The notes beneath the pieces were generated by a model that was not told where the DNA came from, ran no database searches, and saw nothing but the letters and a program-made list of their open reading frames with translations. This document shows, in pieces, positions 26,517-35,730 of a DNA stretch of 64,000 bases. The stretch is from Ptychodera flava (lineage: Eukaryota; Hemichordata; Enteropneusta; Ptychoderidae). Each line of letters starts with the position of its first letter. Position 1 is the stretch's first letter. Position numbers and translations under genes: made by a program. Where the stretch lies: positions 26,537,832-26,601,831 of the forward strand of contig NC_091944.1 of assembly GCF_041260155.1 (NCBI RefSeq), written 5' to 3'.

Positions 26517-27374
26517 TGAAGACGGACAGACAAACAAACATTCATACAAACACAGACAGACAGGCATTGACAGACAGGCAGATAGTCAAACAAAGGCAAA
26601 GACAGACAAAGACAGACGGAAATGACAAAGCTCATCATTGGTTTCTGTAAATATTCATTCCTGTTTTGTTTTTCAGATGTGTACCTCCTGAAAGCTGGAG
26701 AAGTGCCGCCAGAGGAGAATGAATACGACACAATCAAACCAAAATTTGTGCAAAGTGGATCATCGACCCCCGGGGGTACCAGAAGTAGCGCCCCCAACGT
26801 GATAAATACAGAATATGATGATTATCGTCATTTGCTGATGAAAAACTCGTGGGGCGCCTCTGCAGGTGGCGATAAAAAAAAGTGTCAGAAGACATTAGAA
26901 GCTGAAGGCAGCCAATTGAACGAGGCTGCCAAACTTCTTCTCGAAAGCAGGGATCAACAGTATGAGGACCCCGAAGACTGGATCGTAAAGAAAAAGGGTC
27001 CAGAGGGCCCGGCTGTCCCTCCGAGACATTCAGATCCCAGCGCTCCTCCTCCAAGACCGCCAAAGCCAGAAAAGAGCAACAACACAAAGCCAAAACCGAG
27101 CGACGACACGAAGCCAAAACCGAGCAACGACACCTCTGAGTTCCCACAGGACCTGCGTGGGCTATCCATTAAGGAAGTGTGTGACGTTTTGCGAACCCTG
27201 AACTTGAACGAGTACGTGGAGCAGTTTCGTCGCAATCACATCGACGGGGACATGCTTTGTGACATCACCAATGATATGCTAACAGAAGATATGAAGATGT
27301 CCAAATTGCATGCCATGAAGCTGAAGAAATTCATCGGCGGGTGGCGCCCTAACAAGGAAAAAGGAGTGAAATAG
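6649..27374 (+). CDS. GAREM-like adaptor (CABIT + SAM), five exons
   Basis: Five exons join with matching phases (0,1,1,1): 6649-6897, 20878-21019, 22301-22498, 25785-25964 and 26677-27374, totalling 1467 nt and 488 residues. What is seen: an N-terminal segment with [19 protein letters not shown], a CABIT-like beta-rich region to about residue 255, then tyrosine motifs (EYDTIKP, EYDDY, YEDPEDW), a Pro-rich stretch with RPPKP and a C-terminal SAM domain at about 415-482 (GLSIKEV, IDGDML, FIGGWRP). The SAM and its position are typical of GAREM, a GRB2-binding adaptor that promotes ERK signalling downstream of receptor tyrosine kinases. Vertebrate GAREMs are about 870 residues, so the linker here is much shorter. 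The start is uncertain (ATG at 6649 or 6682), and one exon between 22498 and 25785 could be missed because the phases would allow it. Confidence 0.85.
7320..7355. repeat. CCATAGAC short hairpin, copy 1
   Basis: CCATAGACTGTAGA and TCTACTGTCTATGG form a 14-bp stem with one mismatch around a G-rich loop. Related short hairpins occur at 16823-16848, 22743-22776 and 51751-51776. They are too small to be standard MITEs and may be termini or remnants of one hairpin family. Confidence 0.6.
10030..10771 (-). pseudogene. Reverse transcriptase C-terminal region of the CR1-like element
   Basis: The first part (10397-10771) has [12 protein letters not shown] and [15 protein letters not shown] followed by [17 protein letters not shown], the standard thumb and connection pattern after the catalytic YADD in CR1/L2/Jockey-type elements. 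The last part (10030-10239) has [13 protein letters not shown] followed by a basic, hydrophobic tail, the usual terminus of this ORF2 class. The two pieces are in the same strand order but in separate frames, with a gap of damaged sequence between them. Confidence 0.8.
10779..11816 (-). pseudogene. Reverse transcriptase core of the CR1-like element
   Basis: Visible RT blocks in order are: the pre-palm segment ending near the [10 protein letters not shown] motif, then [52 protein letters not shown], and after a frame change FINDLP and YADD at 10863-10874. These match the catalytic palm of non-LTR reverse transcriptases, whose first catalytic Asp lies in the FLDLSKAFD block. Frame breaks fall near 11361-11367 and near 10915-11018, so no full enzyme can be made. 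Confidence 0.85.
11961..12850 (-). pseudogene. APE-type endonuclease domain of the CR1-like element
   Basis: In order the frames show FNINK at the start of the domain, [35 protein letters not shown] (GDFNID at 12404-12421), CIDHIYTS and GISDHYPVV. These are the conserved blocks of apurinic-like endonucleases that nick the target for target-primed reverse transcription, including the catalytic SDH motif. The segment is split by stops and frame changes near 12354-12359 and at its 5' end. Confidence 0.85.
12860..13625 (-). pseudogene. SGNH/GDSL esterase-like segment of ORF1
   Basis: On the minus strand LFLEVGGND (GGND at 13468-13479) is followed about 80 codons later by DGVHLTYFG (DGVHLT at 13210-13227). 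These correspond to the Asn block and the Asp-x-x-His catalytic block of SGNH hydrolases. Between them lie [11 protein letters not shown] and a region matching the usual spacing. The Ser-containing GDS block expected upstream was not found, and there is a frame change between [12 protein letters not shown] and LFLEVGGND. An esterase domain in ORF1 is known for CR1 elements; its role in retrotransposition is unresolved. Confidence 0.7.
13633..14091 (-). pseudogene. ORF1 PHD remnant and coiled coil of the CR1-like element
   Basis: The frame begins with a cysteine-rich piece (CECYATE then WPCPEC) that looks like the C-terminal half of a PHD zinc finger. About 70 residues of heptad-like sequence follow ([32 protein letters not shown]), a probable coiled coil for self-association of the RNA-binding ORF1 protein. 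The upstream half of the zinc finger is missing or frame-shifted. It sits directly 5' of the esterase segment, as expected for CR1 ORF1. Confidence 0.6.
14201..14500 (-). other. Unrecognised open frame 5' of the CR1-like element
   Basis: On the minus strand the frame reads [19 protein letters not shown] and continues with [26 protein letters not shown] and a Ser/Arg-rich tail ending in a stop at 14201. The composition is protein-like (charged helices), unlike the surrounding intron DNA. It could be the 5' part of the retrotransposon, a piece of the TTAA element that surrounds it, or a captured exon. I do not recognise the family. Confidence 0.35.
16201..16378. repeat. (AT)n-(GT)n-(AT)n compound microsatellite
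   Basis: Alternating AT from 16201 to 16242 passes into GT repeats to about 16293 and then into a second AT run from 16302 to 16378. It abuts the TTAA-flanked terminus ending at 16199. Confidence 0.95.
16823..16848. repeat. CCATAGAC short hairpin, copy 2
   Basis: ACCATAGAGCC and GGGTCTATGGT form an imperfect palindrome centred on TCGA. It has the same outer arms as the hairpin at 51751-51776. Confidence 0.6.
17068..17287. repeat. Large near-perfect hairpin bracketed by 22-nt direct repeats
   Basis: The left arm 17088-17169 and right arm 17183-17264 (82 nt each) are reverse complements apart from two compensating single-base indels. The loop is only 13 nt (17170-17182, G-rich). The hairpin is bracketed by an exact 22-nt direct repeat that begins GTTAGCATAAATACAGCGAT, at 17068-17089 and 17266-17287. 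The direct repeat could be a long target-site duplication or the result of template switching at replication. The arms contain no coding sequence and match no other repeat in this window. Confidence 0.85.
17288..20877. other. Distal part of GAREM-like intron 1, no gene seen
   Basis: The notable features I can support here are a purine-rich GAGAGACAGA tract near 17959-18003 and a partial copy of the GTGGTATA foldback family at 18566-18660. Open frames in this stretch are short and lack splice or domain support. Confidence 0.6.
18566..18660 (-). repeat. GTGGTATA foldback family, partial copy
   Basis: It carries CCAGCCGTGGTATATCGC, ATATACCATG, CGACCAATCAGATCGCTGT and CAATATACTGGTATGATATA. These match the left part of the 310-660 element in opposite orientation. 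Confidence 0.75.
20878..21019 (+). CDS. GAREM-like exon 2 (CABIT region)
   Basis: A CAG acceptor at 20875-20877 and a GTAAAG donor at 21020 bound the exon. It enters at phase 0 and leaves at phase 1. It encodes [20 protein letters not shown] followed by a YKFEVIP motif, the strand pattern of a CABIT domain in which a gel-like loop precedes a hydrophobic-basic strand. It ends in a Lys-rich stretch. Confidence 0.8.
21964..22001. repeat. (ATC)n microsatellite
   Basis: A pure CAT/ATC trinucleotide run in GAREM-like intron 2. Confidence 0.95.
22301..22498 (+). CDS. GAREM-like exon 3 (second part of CABIT region)
   Basis: A CCAG acceptor ends at 22300 and a GTGAGT donor starts at 22499; phase is 1 in and 1 out. 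It encodes [20 protein letters not shown] and then [12 protein letters not shown]. The LPVKV segment aligns in kind with the LPVNV segment of the CABIT region in vertebrate GAREM. Confidence 0.8.
22872..22906. repeat. CACAGTCCCTC hairpin, copy 1
   Basis: CACAGTTCCCTCTATCC and GGATAGAGGGACTGTG pair with a single bulge around a TT loop. A second member is at 48589-48622, and single arms recur near 19445 and 41439. Confidence 0.65.
23795..24132 (-). repeat. TTAAGGTAG MITE, inverted copy
   Basis: Internal phrases (GAGAAACAAATTA, AATTCAAAATGGCTGCCATCC, TCAAAATCAGCTCC) and the right terminus GAAGTGCATTCTA match the other family members in reverse orientation. The ends are eroded. Confidence 0.6.
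25691..25759. repeat. (TC)n tract acting as polypyrimidine tract of exon 4
   Basis: About 34 TC units end 25 nt before the AG at 25783-25784, with no other AG between. The repeat is therefore positioned as the polypyrimidine tract of the exon 4 acceptor. Confidence 0.85.
25785..25964 (+). CDS. GAREM-like exon 4
   Basis: Phase is 1 in and 1 out, with a CTCAG acceptor and a GTATGA donor. It encodes [20 protein letters not shown], then [10 protein letters not shown] and [13 protein letters not shown]. This would be the last part of the folded N-terminal region before the tyrosine-rich linker. The acceptor was chosen because it alone keeps the frame with exon 3. An upstream frame through the TC repeat (Leu-Ser repeats) is open but not credible. 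Confidence 0.75.
26173..26341. repeat. (AT)n microsatellite
   Basis: A long alternating AT tract with a few CAT interruptions, in GAREM-like intron 4. Confidence 0.95.
26461..26512. repeat. (AG)n microsatellite
   Basis: An uninterrupted AG run, about 165 nt upstream of the exon 5 acceptor. It is followed by degenerate CAGA/GACA repeats. Confidence 0.95.
26677..27374 (+). CDS. GAREM-like exon 5 (linker and SAM domain)
   Basis: A TTTTTCAG acceptor ends at 26676; the exon runs to a TAG stop at 27372-27374. The first residues are [21 protein letters not shown] short duplicated TKPKPS motif lies within a Pro/Lys-rich stretch after APPPRPPKP, a candidate SH3 ligand. The last 74 residues form the SAM domain ([10 protein letters not shown] at the start, [13 protein letters not shown] near the end), whose closest family I know is GAREM. 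SAM domains mediate self- or hetero-association. Confidence 0.9.
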
Positions 27375-27659
27375 ACACTACACATTCCCAAGTCAGACAA
27401 TAACAAACTTGATTGCATTCACAAGTAATATTCTTCAGACAACGGATTATTAACACGACGTTTATGAAGCGAAGTTCGACATTTCCTTTTCTCTACCATC
27501 TTGTCGTTCACCACCGCCGGTCTGCCAAACGTCAATAGTACAAAAAAGGATTGTCGCTGACATTTTCTCCCATTTATTGTGGAAGCTTCTTATGAAGCAC
27601 GATGATGTCAGACAAAATGCTGTGTTTGTTTTGCTTACATTCTTACAACGTAATGGAGT

Positions 27660-27665
27660 AATAAA
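27660..27665 (+). promoter_or_regulatory. Candidate poly(A) signal of the GAREM-like gene
   Basis: AATAAA lies about 285 nt past the stop codon. A second AATAAA occurs at 28089. Confidence 0.45.
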
Positions 27666-28773
27666 CAGAGTAAAAATTTAGGAGACTTATGAGGACAATA
27701 GTTTGAACTTTTGATATTTTCATTATTCTTGTTTTATCAAACAAATGTATATTTTATTCGTCTCCAGAGCCTATGCTGTAATACACAGTATTACAGCCTT
27801 GACAGGACGAAGCATACTGCGAACATTTCGCTCCCAGTTCTCCAATTGAATGTAGAAATGAGCGACATGCGCCTGCATACCATAAGGCATAAAAAAGATC
27901 GTTTCTGGTCACCGCGCGTCATTTCAGAACCTGCGCGTCATGGCTTATTTTCGAGAGTGGTAGGTAGGGGTGTGTGACATACTCATCAGTACAGCTATCC
28001 TTGATATCCCTGTTTTGCATGTCCAAAATGCTAAAAAGAAAACGGAAATATTATGCAGCCAGTGATAAAAGACAATAACTGTTGCATCAATAAACCAGCA
28101 TTGTTAGGAATAAAAAAAGAGAAAGGAAAAGAAAGGGAGAAAACCGCGTTGCCGCATCACTTTTGCTGAATGTCAAGGACCAGAAACATTTTTTGCCTAA
28201 TTGGCTTTATTATCAGAACTAAGAAGGAGATGATCCAAATATCGCGTTTGGGCGACATCATGCGGGTCAATTGTTGTTGTGGGCGTTTTAATTCAACATT
28301 TCAAAATATTACAAAGGAATATGGTTGTTTTGCAACGTGTTTGTTGCATTGTGAACGTGCTGAAGCAAAAACCTTTTTTTTTTGCAATTCAGTACAGGGC
28401 AGTTTTCTGTACTCGAAAATAGACTGAGTTATTTTCACGCGAACGGTGTGATGTGGAACCACTCTTTTCACAAACATTCCTATTTCAAACATATGATGGA
28501 CTCTTAATTATTAGGATATCAAATCTAAAAACCAAGCGCAAACGTAGAAAATGTGTGGTAAATACGATATTTTTTAAAAAGTCGAAAGTTTATGAGAAGA
28601 AAACTTAAACAAAATACAGTATTTGGATCACGTTAGAAGAAAAATATTCTATTACTGGTAATTTTGGTTAGAGTTGTGTCATTCCGACAAGAACGTCTTG
28701 CATGGTTACGAAATTTACATTTATATAACCTTGTTACATTTTGTATACACACACATACATGTATACCTACATA

Positions 28774-28863
28774 ATACATACATACATACTACATACATAC
28801 ATACATACATACATACATACATACATACATACATACATACATACATACATACATACATACATA
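28774..28863. repeat. (ATAC)n microsatellite
   Basis: An almost pure CATA tetranucleotide run of about 22 units, preceded by degenerate ACATAC repeats from about 28740. Confidence 0.95.
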
Positions 28864-29832
28864 GAACGCAATTTTCATAGATCGCGAGATACTACAGTAT
28901 AGAGCACTCCTTCAGTCGCTACCTATGGTCGCTCTAATTAGATGTTCGCCATTGCACTGTACGTGCAATACTGATCTGCTTCCGACAGAGACATAAAAAT
29001 GTTGACAAATAAATCAAGGGATATTTTAACTGCAAGTGCTAATCATGCAATAGGCTACAATAGAATTTCTTTTAAAGGATTAAGTTTAATTAGGACTTTG
29101 TTAGTTTAGTCAGATTTCTACAGTTATTTTTTACCCATGGGGTCAAGAGTGCCAAGTTCAAGGTTATATTACATAAGCACGGTTTAATATGAGGACAACG
29201 GCTATATTTCTACGTTGCACATAAATTAGTTACCAGATTTCTTTGATGTTAAATATATAATTTAACTGACATGTCAGTTAAACTAAAGAAATGAAAAACT
29301 ACAAGTGTTTACAACTCTACGGAGAGACATGTTTTATACTGATTAGAGGGTAGAGTATTTTGCAGACGACGTGTATAGCACTTTAAAAATAGGCATGCTA
29401 GTAAATGATAAAATAATTATGTTTCCTGTTCTGTAACTTGTATCAGTGTTTAACAATTGATTTTACAAACAGCTTTAATGTCATCGTTTGTTTTGGTCTT
29501 CATGGCTGCATAGAATTTCCAAGGTAACTATTGAAAGTGTATGAAAAAAATGAAAGTGTGAAATTTTATCCGGTTATACTTAACAGTTCCTGGGTGTTTT
29601 GTATCTATTCGACAGATAGAACATTAAATTGAGGTCTCTGCGACATCCAAAGGATGCATTTTTGGATTTCCTTACAAACTTGAAGGTATGAGTGCAGGTC
29701 AGTTTGAACGTGCTGTATTATGACCAAAATGACACGTTGAGCATGCGCACACACTGTACTTTTTTATAATAAGCAAGGGTATACATCTTGTTCTCAAGTA
29801 TGCAACGTGTATCCCTATGTCATCACGTGGTA

Positions 29833-29835
<3 letters not shown>

Positions 29836-29905
<70 letters not shown>
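29836..29905. repeat. (TC)n microsatellite
   Basis: About 35 TC units, intergenic. Confidence 0.95.
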
Positions 29906-29907
<2 letters not shown>

Positions 29908-30989
29908 GCACGTGAACGTAATACATTATTATCTTATTACATCAATTTACATCAATGAAAGTGGGTTTTCTAGCTGAGGAACACGTACAATTCGATAGAT
30001 ACAGCAACACCCACTTGAACAGATAACATCAGATATACTAATTAAGAACCATATTATTAACATCCCAGTCAATCGAAACAAAGGGATGAAAGTCAAGTAC
30101 TCTAGAGATATGCTGGCTGTGTGGCTGTGTGTGTTGACTGAATATGTATTTCAAAATTGTAATCAGTAATCTAAAAGAACAAATGAAATAACAATAAATC
30201 CTTCAGGTGTAAGTTGATTTGTTTGTTTGTGTACAGTAAACGTTAGGAAAAAAAATAGTGACAATGTCACTGGTCGCTCCCATATAGTTATCAAAACAAG
30301 CTAAAATCAAGCTAAAGATTTTTTTATCACAAATAGAAACAATTCCCCCAATAAAATAAAATTATGCAAATTTCACCAGAATTTGATCAAATCTTACTGA
30401 AGTCACCCGTAAAAACCTCTATACTAAGTTTCAACTCAATCGGACGTGTGGTTTCAGAGTTAAAAAAAAATTTTGATCAAAAATGAAAAAAATAGCCAAA
30501 AAATGCAAATATGCAAAGTTCACCACGATTTGCCCAGATTTGGGAAAGGTAACTCCTATGCACTTCCATACCAAGTTTCAAATCAATCAGACTTGTGGTT
30601 TCAGAGAAGAAGATTTTTTGACCAAAAATGGGAGAAAATTACAAAAAAATTCATGAAAAATAGCAAGTCCAAGATACTGACCCAAGATGTGCACAATCAT
30701 TTCAGGTCAGCCCAAGTACTTACATGCTAATTTTCATCTAATCTGCTCAGTGTGGCTATTGAGATTTTCAATAAAATGTAAACTTGTAAACATATATACA
30801 TATGGCTATGGGAGCTAACAAGCGACCCAATGGTCGACAGAGCTCTGCTGTGTTATGTAGAGAGCAACGTTTTGTGACATATGTATTGATGAAGAAGGTT
30901 GAGATCTTTGATAGCTCATTTCAGGATGGCCTGACCTAAAATGGCAAAATTAGCTGCAAAAATACAAAATTGATGATTTCATCATAATT

Positions 30990-31960
30990 ATGTATAAAAA
31001 TGTATACCAAATATCAAGCTATCACATGAGTAACTTTTGAGAAACAAATATTTTGACCAAAAACGGCAAAAACTGACCCAAAAATACAAAAATTGAAGAT
31101 TTCATCAAATTTCACTATATCACACTAAGAGAACCCCCAGGAACCTGTATACCAAATATCAAAGGCATCAGACAAGCAGTTTTTGAGAAACACATTTTTT
31201 GACCAAAAATGGCAAAAATTGCACCAAAAATACAAAATTGCAGATTTCATCATATATTCTGTATATCATATTTAGTTTATCTGTAGGAACCTGTATACCA
31301 AATATCAAAGCCGTCAGACGAGCGGTTTTGATGAAATAAATTTTTGACCAAAAATGACAAAAAAATTCCTTAAAAATACAGATTTGCTTATTTCATCACA
31401 ATTTGAACAAATCCACGTTGGGCTTTCCCTAGGGACCTGTATACCAAATATCAAAGCTGTCAGACGAGCGGTTTTGATGAAATAAATTTTTGACCAAAAA
31501 TGACAAAAAAATTCCTTAAAAATACAGATTTATTTATTTTATTACAATTTGAACAAATCCAAGTTGGGTTATCTCTAGGGACCTGTATACCAAATATCAA
31601 AGCTGTCAGACAAGCGGTTTTGATGAAATAAATTTTTGACCAAAAATGACAAAAAAATTCCTTAAAAATACAGATTTGCTTATTTCATCACAATTTGAAC
31701 AAATCCAAGTTGGGTTATCCCTAGGGACCTGTATACCAAATATCAAAGCTGTCAGACAAGCGGTTTTGATGAAATGAATTTTTGACCAAAAATGACAAAA
31801 AAATTCCTTAAAAATACAGATTTGCATATTTCATCACAATTTGAAAAAATCCAAGTTGGGTTATCCCTAGGGACCTGTATACCAAATATCAAAGCTGTCT
31901 GACCAGCGGTTATGAAGAAGAAGATTTTTTACCAAAAACGCCTTTTTTGGCACTAATTTG
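30990..31960 (+). repeat. 146-bp tandem satellite array
   Basis: The phrase CCTGTATACCAAATATCAAA recurs with its unit starting near 31140, 31286, 31432, 31578, 31724 and 31870, a constant spacing of 146 bp. A more diverged unit lies near 30995. Each unit contains TTTTTGACCAAAAATGACA and TTTCATCACAATTTGAACAA. The central units are nearly identical while the edge units are diverged, which is typical of arrays homogenised by unequal exchange. Older, degenerate relatives occupy 30360-30660. Confidence 0.9.
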
Positions 31961-32073
31961 CATATTTTTGGCAATGACAACTTCATTTGAACAAAATCTC
32001 ATCTACAGCCCATCATCCATGTACACACCAAATATCAAGATGAAATGTGCAGCGGTTTTGGAGTTTTTGATGT

Positions 32074-32158
32074 TGACGGACAGACATACAGACATACAGA
32101 CATACAGACATACAGACACACAGACATACAGACATACAGACATACATACATACAGACA
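32074..32158 (+). repeat. (CAGACATA)n microsatellite at the edge of the satellite element
   Basis: It begins GACGGACAGACATACAGA and continues as alternating CAGA/CATA units until about 32158. Confidence 0.9.
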
Positions 32159-32478
32159 TTTCCCTAGCCTATAAGAATAGCTTCCATTGCCATATATACA
32201 TATGGCTATGGAGCTAATAACACAGTACACGACTCGAGCTACATAAAATACAACTTTAAAGAACTATCAGTGGTTCAGGATGGTCCTACTTAAATTCGTA
32301 AATCACGAATGTCCCATGGACCTGGTAATGTATTACCTTGAATGGAAATGATTATTGGACCAATTAAATGTCGTATCAACAGAACAGGGAAACTTGGGAT
32401 GAGATAGTGACATTGACAGAGTACTTGTGGAATACATTGGTCTGACGTACAGGACTTTTTTTGGGATTCGATACATGT

Positions 32479-32480
<2 letters not shown>

Positions 32481-32511
<31 letters not shown>
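32481..32511. repeat. (ATC)n microsatellite
   Basis: A run of about ten CAT/ATC units. Confidence 0.95.
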
Positions 32512-32512
<1 letters not shown>

Positions 32513-35310
32513 GTATTAAACGTTCATTTGAAAAATCGAAATTTCCTATTCTTGCTGCTCTTTACTTTAATCTTCTTGGGTGTCAAGACTGATTTCGTCT
32601 ACGTTTGGATTGTTTTTACTCACTTTTTGATAAGTAATGTTCTGCATAAGGTTTCAATTGGATGTAAATTATTGTTTCGTATTGAAAATTAAGAAATAAT
32701 CGTCTTCTTGTTAATTGCAGTTTGTCTTTTCTCCTAATCATTGTCAAAGCCTCGATCGCTCGTCGGTTCTTCCTTGCTCTGCACAAGTACGTTTTATGCG
32801 AGGTTTGGTGTAGTCGAGCTGTATGTGATGGCGCCTGCATGTTACGACCTGTGCTACCGCGAACTTCGAAATTTTCATGATCTCCTTCGTCTGCTTATCT
32901 CAAGTCAGACTGATATCACAACATCCTCATGTCGACTGAACCGAGTCTGACGTCAAAAAGAATAAATTCATGAGAATTAATTCGAAACCAGACTTATGTG
33001 AATGACCTAGGAGCTGAAATCGTTGAGGTATAACGGTGTTTGCTAACCGCCATGGCTGGATGCTCTGTACATCTCGCCTGATTTTCAAAGATTTGGACAA
33101 TTCGAAGTTCCGAATACTTTCACTTTGTATAAACATAATAGCATTCTGCGACGGACTGTCAATAGGAAAACACTGTTAAATGGCCAGTGTAGTAGCTGTA
33201 AATTTTTCTATTTGTTTTGTATGTTAAAAACAAATTCTCGTTCTACTCCAAAAATTATATGTTAGAACAGCCTCCGTTTAGTTTGTCAACACAGCGCACA
33301 TGTATATATCACACAGTGTATTATGGTCCGGACCAGAATACACTTGTCAACAATAACAACGCACAGTTTACACAGTGCAGTCTGAGTTGACAAGCTGAAT
33401 AAAGTCTACCCCTATTTGCTTTAGGCAGTCCAACAAGAAACTGTTGTCGACAATCATTAACATTAAAATTTGTGAAATAAAATATAATCATACGTTACAT
33501 TTACTACTGGCCTTTTAGGTAAACGTGAGCCATGCATTTGTTTGACTTTCAACGAACGGATCAGTAGGAACAAAGGTCTTCCTGCCACTGGAATATGTCG
33601 TATATTATCAAGTTCTAAAGAACTCGAAACTAGAGTGGAACAAAGGTACAGTTTTTTGTTCTGAACTTATCAGGAAGTTTCTGCCTGCAGCTTCATTGCT
33701 TATTAATCCGTGTCCTGGTACTGAACCCTTATGGGTAATTTCGCGGATGTGTATTTTCGGAAAGCTCAGTGGTGAGTGTGGGCGGAAGGAGCTGTCGTCA
33801 TGACACCCATGCTATTACTTGGAGCGTGCCTATACAATGTGAAAGCAGGATACCTCAGGAGGCTTGGAGAACGGTGTATTTAAAATACAACTACATCGAG
33901 TTATTCGTTAGAGCATGCGACGTTTCTTGGTTACACGGCCGACAAGATCACAAGGTCCGGATCACCTTCACTGCCTTCAGAACACGGAATGAATGTATTA
34001 AAGTTACGAGGTCTGAAATTATGAAAGCCGCAGAGGGCCATCGTACTTTCTTCTTCAAATTTCAACGCTATCGTACTTACTAATTAAAAATTTCAACTCG
34101 ACATCTCACTTCAAAATTTTGTTCTACAGTTCTACAGTTCGTTGATTCAGTACTACTGGCCACCGGCCAAACTGTACAAAGGTATAGATATTACACGTAT
34201 CAGTCGCTAGTACATAATAGAACGAGCAAACATACAAGTCTGTCGAAAAAAGAAAATGCATCTACAAAGCCATGTTACAAAATTATTCAGAAATTCGCGT
34301 CTAAGATTTGTTGCATAAAATATGTATCTGCTGAGCTTCCGAAGAGTGTCTTCTTTCTCTGGTGAAAGAAGTGTTTCAAACAAGAGGGTTGTAGAAGTAA
34401 CAAGGAACATCCCTAACTCTCAAATCAGAGTTCTTCGGACAAACTAACAAGAAATGAAATTCATCTTCAACCTTCTTCAAGGTGTATAGTTCACACAACC
34501 TATCTATTCTTGGAATATCATTTCAATTAACGACCTGTTTCTATTTTCAGACAGTGAACAGAGATTCTAGATTTACACAAAGCTAATTTAAATACAAGTT
34601 TCTCGCTCAGGTACAAATATCATAATGGTTCAATTCGAAGTTCTCTTTTGAAAGTAGGTTTATGATCTTCAAGGATGGTGCATATCTTCCAGCCACGGCT
34701 GTGCATCTATATCAATACATCTTTGTTTAAACATTCGTCACACAACTTCATTCTCAACACCTTGGTGTTCACACACTTCACCAAAACCAAAGCTTGACAA
34801 CCCAAAATTCGTAACGTGTAACGTCAATGTTGTTGACCTGAAATTCATAGCATTTATAAACATTTCTGTTCTCACTCATATTTATTGTTCGTAACCGGTA
34901 TTTGATTATTCTATAATAAATATAAATTCTTAAAGTAGCTCTACCCAATTCACCTCGCATGGCATTTATCAGAATTCTGTTGCACAACTTTAAAATAAAA
35001 CGTATCAATATCTTTGGCAGGATGGAAGACTTTAAATATCTGAACCAACCAGTAGAATTGGCAAAATACTAGCGTCAAAGATTTTCCATGCAGTATCAAT
35101 TGGTAAAGTACCAAAGTTGTGTAAACAGGTTGTCAGACTTTAAAGTGCTCTAAAATTTTGTTTCTAAAGTTAGACGCTCTTACACATTTCTCATTATGAA
35201 ATAGTGTAGGTTTGTCTTCTGCTTTGGTTGGATCGAACTACGACTTTGGGATACTGGTCGCAGTCATGATTTTGTAGTGCTTATTAGAAATAGGAACTGA
35301 TAACAAATAT

Positions 35311-35730
35311 TTGTCAGATAATTTTGTTTTTAACAGTCATGTATACAGAACGAGATCAGGACCCTATTCTATTTTTATTCCAGGTGGGGCTCGGTTTTAT
35401 CAGAATAGTTTTGTATATACAGCTAGTGTTGAATGGAACAAAGTTCCAAGAAATATACAGAGTATTACTTCAAATTCTCTGTTTAAAAGAAAATTAAAGA
35501 AGTATTTTTATGAAGCAATGAATCAACGTGAGAAAAATGATTTTGTTTTTTATTAATTGTTGTTGTGCCGTTTTGCTTGTGAATTTGTTTTTCGTGGGAC
35601 CACAGTGGAAATAAGTTTTTTAACTTTTCTGTGTTATCCCAGCACTTTCGTGTTTGTCGTTTTTCTTGTTTGTATTGTATGTTTTAAAAAGTGCTAAATA
35701 AATACATCAAATCAAAATCAAACAGAAAAG
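35311..35730 (+). mobile_element. 3' end of a second non-LTR retrotransposon
   Basis: An 81-residue frame (35311-35556) reads VYRTRSGPYSIFIP, then SVEWNKVPRNIQS and LFKRKLKKYF. This is the stereotyped C-terminus of reverse transcriptase ORFs in L2/Jockey/CR1-type elements, where WN.LP is followed by a basic K.KLK.YF helix. The 3' UTR then ends in AAATAAATACATCAAATCAA, a short simple-repeat tail. The rest of the element is missing, consistent with 5' truncation at insertion. Confidence 0.7.

Larger units (their letters stand above)
30264..32222 (+). mobile_element. Helentron/HINE-like element with internal satellite
   Basis: The left edge carries GGTCGCTCCCATAT. Inverted versions (TATGGGAGCTAACAAGCGAC) occur at about 30808-30827, and a variant TATGGCTATGGAGCTAATAA at about 32202-32221. 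Between them are diverged and then highly regular tandem repeats with a 146-bp period, followed by GACGGACAGACATACAGACA microsatellite sequence. A tandem repeat of about 150 bp plus a tetranucleotide-type tract inside short inverted termini is the layout described for non-autonomous Helentron (HINE) elements of molluscs and other invertebrates. No Rep/helicase is encoded, so this assignment is inference. Confidence 0.55.

Noticed and set aside
30990..31960. CRISPR-like array
   Set aside because: The whole 146-bp unit is conserved without unique spacers, so it is a satellite in eukaryotic DNA.
33769..34083. 104-residue frame as a gene
   Set aside because: No motif, splice signal or repeat support.
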